Shown here in pieces: positions 62,516 through 64,000 of a DNA stretch of 64,000 nt. The translations under genes were made by a program, and so were the position numbers. Numbering within the stretch: the first letter of the stretch is position 1; the number at the start of each line of letters is the position of its first letter. Below the pieces are notes generated by a model that made no database searches, had not been told where the DNA came from, and worked only from the letters and a program-made list of their open reading frames with translations. The stretch is from contig OY992539.1 of NCBI GenBank assembly GCA_963921195.1, forward strand, positions 42,576,657 to 42,640,656. Direction: 5' to 3'. The DNA is from Pegoplata infirma (lineage: Eukaryota > Arthropoda > Insecta > Diptera > Anthomyiidae).

Positions 62516-64000
62516 TAGTGACATGAGGTCTAAGACCTGCTAATGAACATTGGATGTACATAGCTGTAATTAGACCTATTGTGACGTATGCGGTGGTAGT
62601 TTGGTGGCCGAGAACGATGGTGAAGACTATTCGATCCAAGCTGAACGGACTACAAAGAGCGGCTGCTTTGGAAATTCCTGTTGCCATTAACACCACCCCA
62701 GGCGCAGCTCTGAACGCTATGTTGGATTGGCTTCCCTTGGACCTACGTATTCAAGGAGTAGCCATGAAGTCCTTGTGACGGCTCCGCAAAAGCGGAACAT
62801 GGCATGGGGAGTACAATGTGGGACATGGTCGTCTTTTCAATGACTATCGGAACTTTGTCCGGTGTTTTCTATGCCTTTGAACAACCTCTTGCATCGAGTT
62901 TGGTAGGAAGTTTACTGTAATATTTCCGAGTAGGGAAGACTGTGACAACCCAGCAGACCTACTGGAAAATTACACGGATACTTTCTACACGGATGGATCC
63001 AGTACCTTAAATGGCTCTGGGTCTGGCTTGTATTTGGATACATGACATGACTGACATGGGTTGACATGACTGATGCGTTGGATCAACTCTTATATGAAAA
63101 CAATTTTCATGAAAAGATGGTCAAATGAGTTGGCATGCAAGAATACCAAACGTTTTGTGATTAGGTCAGACAAGAAAGTTGCTAACTACCTACTCACAAG
63201 GGAAGTATCTCAACCCTTATGAACCGATTTACCTGAAACTTAAAATATATATAAATGAGACCATTTTAAGGTTGGGGTGTCTCGGCTTATCGGCCATATC
63301 GGGGATTTAGGGGTTCAAAAAATGGGTCAAAATTTGGCGAAAAAATTGTTTTTTGGATTTTTTAGCGATTTCTTTCAAAGAAACTATATGATGTTTCCAT
63401 ATGAGAAGAAAGGATTTTTTAATGCCTATTCAACGGTGGCATAACCCCGTAAAAATTCTGCTTCGTTAAATATTTTTTTCATGAAAATGTGCAAATTTTG
63501 GGGGGTATTTATATGAAGACATAGACCTACGATATCCATATTAATACGAAATAATCTTTATTAAATTTAAGTCGACACGTATTTTTTCTCTAGACGATAT
63601 TCCTGTCAGTTCGGGAGTTATCGAAATTTTTCCGAAAGTCCTCATTGTATCATAAGGGGACAACGAAATTTTTAAACACTGATATGGCCGATAAGCCGAG
63701 ACACCCCAACCTTAAAATCGTCTCATTTATATATATTTTAAGTTTCAGGCAAATCGGTTCATAAGGGTTGAGATACTTCCCTTGTCAGTCTCAGTAGAAT
63801 AGACTGTCGCAGACTTACTGGCTTAATTACGGGACACAATGCCTGCGGTCGTCATATGACGAGATTAGGTGTCTTATCAGAACCATTATGTGCAGCTTGT
63901 CTTGAGGATGATGACACTACTGAATATTACGTATGTTGTTATCCAGCGTTCTCAAGGGCTAGACTGTGGATATTGGGTTCTGATATTCTGTCTATGGACA
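62516..64000 (+). pseudogene. LINE ORF2 3' part (RT end, RNase H, zinc C-terminus), cut by window edge
   Basis: WMYIAVIRPIVTYAVVVWWP and LQRAAALEIPVAINTTPGAA-like RT thumb, then ENYTDTFYTDGSSTLNGSGS (RNase H), broken by a CAAGGGAAG-TIR element at 63197-63784. After the element come GHNACGRH and CAACLEDDDTTEYYVCC-like C-terminal zinc residues. Several stops and shifts. It continues beyond 64000. Confidence 0.75.
63197..63784. mobile_element. CAAGGGAAGT-TIR element, complete, TCA flanks
   Basis: 588 bp with terminal inverted repeats of over 100 bp, starting CAAGGGAAGTATCTCAACCC and containing GGGGTGTCTCGGCTTATCGG. Flanked by TCA at 63194-63196 and 63785-63787. Non-coding. It interrupts the LINE RNase H region. 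Confidence 0.85.

Overview
The window is nuclear DNA of a higher fly, probably a calyptrate (blowfly or house-fly type). It is very AT-rich, has GT-AG introns and long repeat-filled introns, and its genes have clear Drosophila counterparts. No bacterial, plasmid, tRNA, rRNA or CRISPR feature was seen.

Four host genes can be read. (1) 7445-10079 (+): last exon of peroxidasin (Pxn), with the haem-peroxidase domain and a C-terminal VWC domain; everything to its left is intron. (2) 10821-13907 (-): complete two-exon hotdog thioesterase of the ACOT13/THEM2 type. (3) 16983-23495 (+): complete six-exon centrobin (cnb), 755 codons plus stop. (4) 24018-61396 (-): the last 14 exons of the LYST-family BEACH gene mauve (mv), 2241 codons ending in ConA-like, armadillo-like, PH, BEACH and WD40 regions. 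The upstream part of mv lies beyond the right edge. All exon phases join without a break. Pxn and the thioesterase are tail to tail, the thioesterase and cnb are divergent, and cnb and mv are tail to tail. The genes are not an operon; their proteins act in basement-membrane crosslinking (Pxn), acyl-CoA hydrolysis, daughter-centriole identity (cnb) and lysosome-related organelle size (mv).

Most of the rest is repeats, almost all in introns. Intron 5 of cnb is a 3.7-kb satellite with a 39-bp unit. Each unit carries two perfect palindromes, one containing TATCGATA, the binding site of the Drosophila factor DREF; I count close to 58 exact sites. The mv introns hold a 7.0-kb LINE (target duplication 33340-33349/40340-40349) disrupted by a Tc1-like element, an intact BEL/Pao LTR retrotransposon with apparently identical LTRs (47817-54066), a 166-bp satellite (41240-42590), several fold-backs and a pile of nested LINE fragments (57050-59800 and 61510-64000). 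The Pxn intron and the thioesterase locus hold hAT-like, Harbinger-like and Tc1-like non-autonomous elements.

Several nestings are dated by exact target-site duplications and by an unoccupied paralogous site elsewhere in the same window. These are hAT-like elements with 8-bp duplications at 4416-6341 and 30868-31597, and the BEL element with CCAAC. The strongest candidates for something undescribed are the TATCGATA satellite in cnb, the shared plan of three hAT-like families with palindromic subterminal motifs, and two LINE insertions ending in TTAGG-like tails in a fly lineage thought to lack telomerase.
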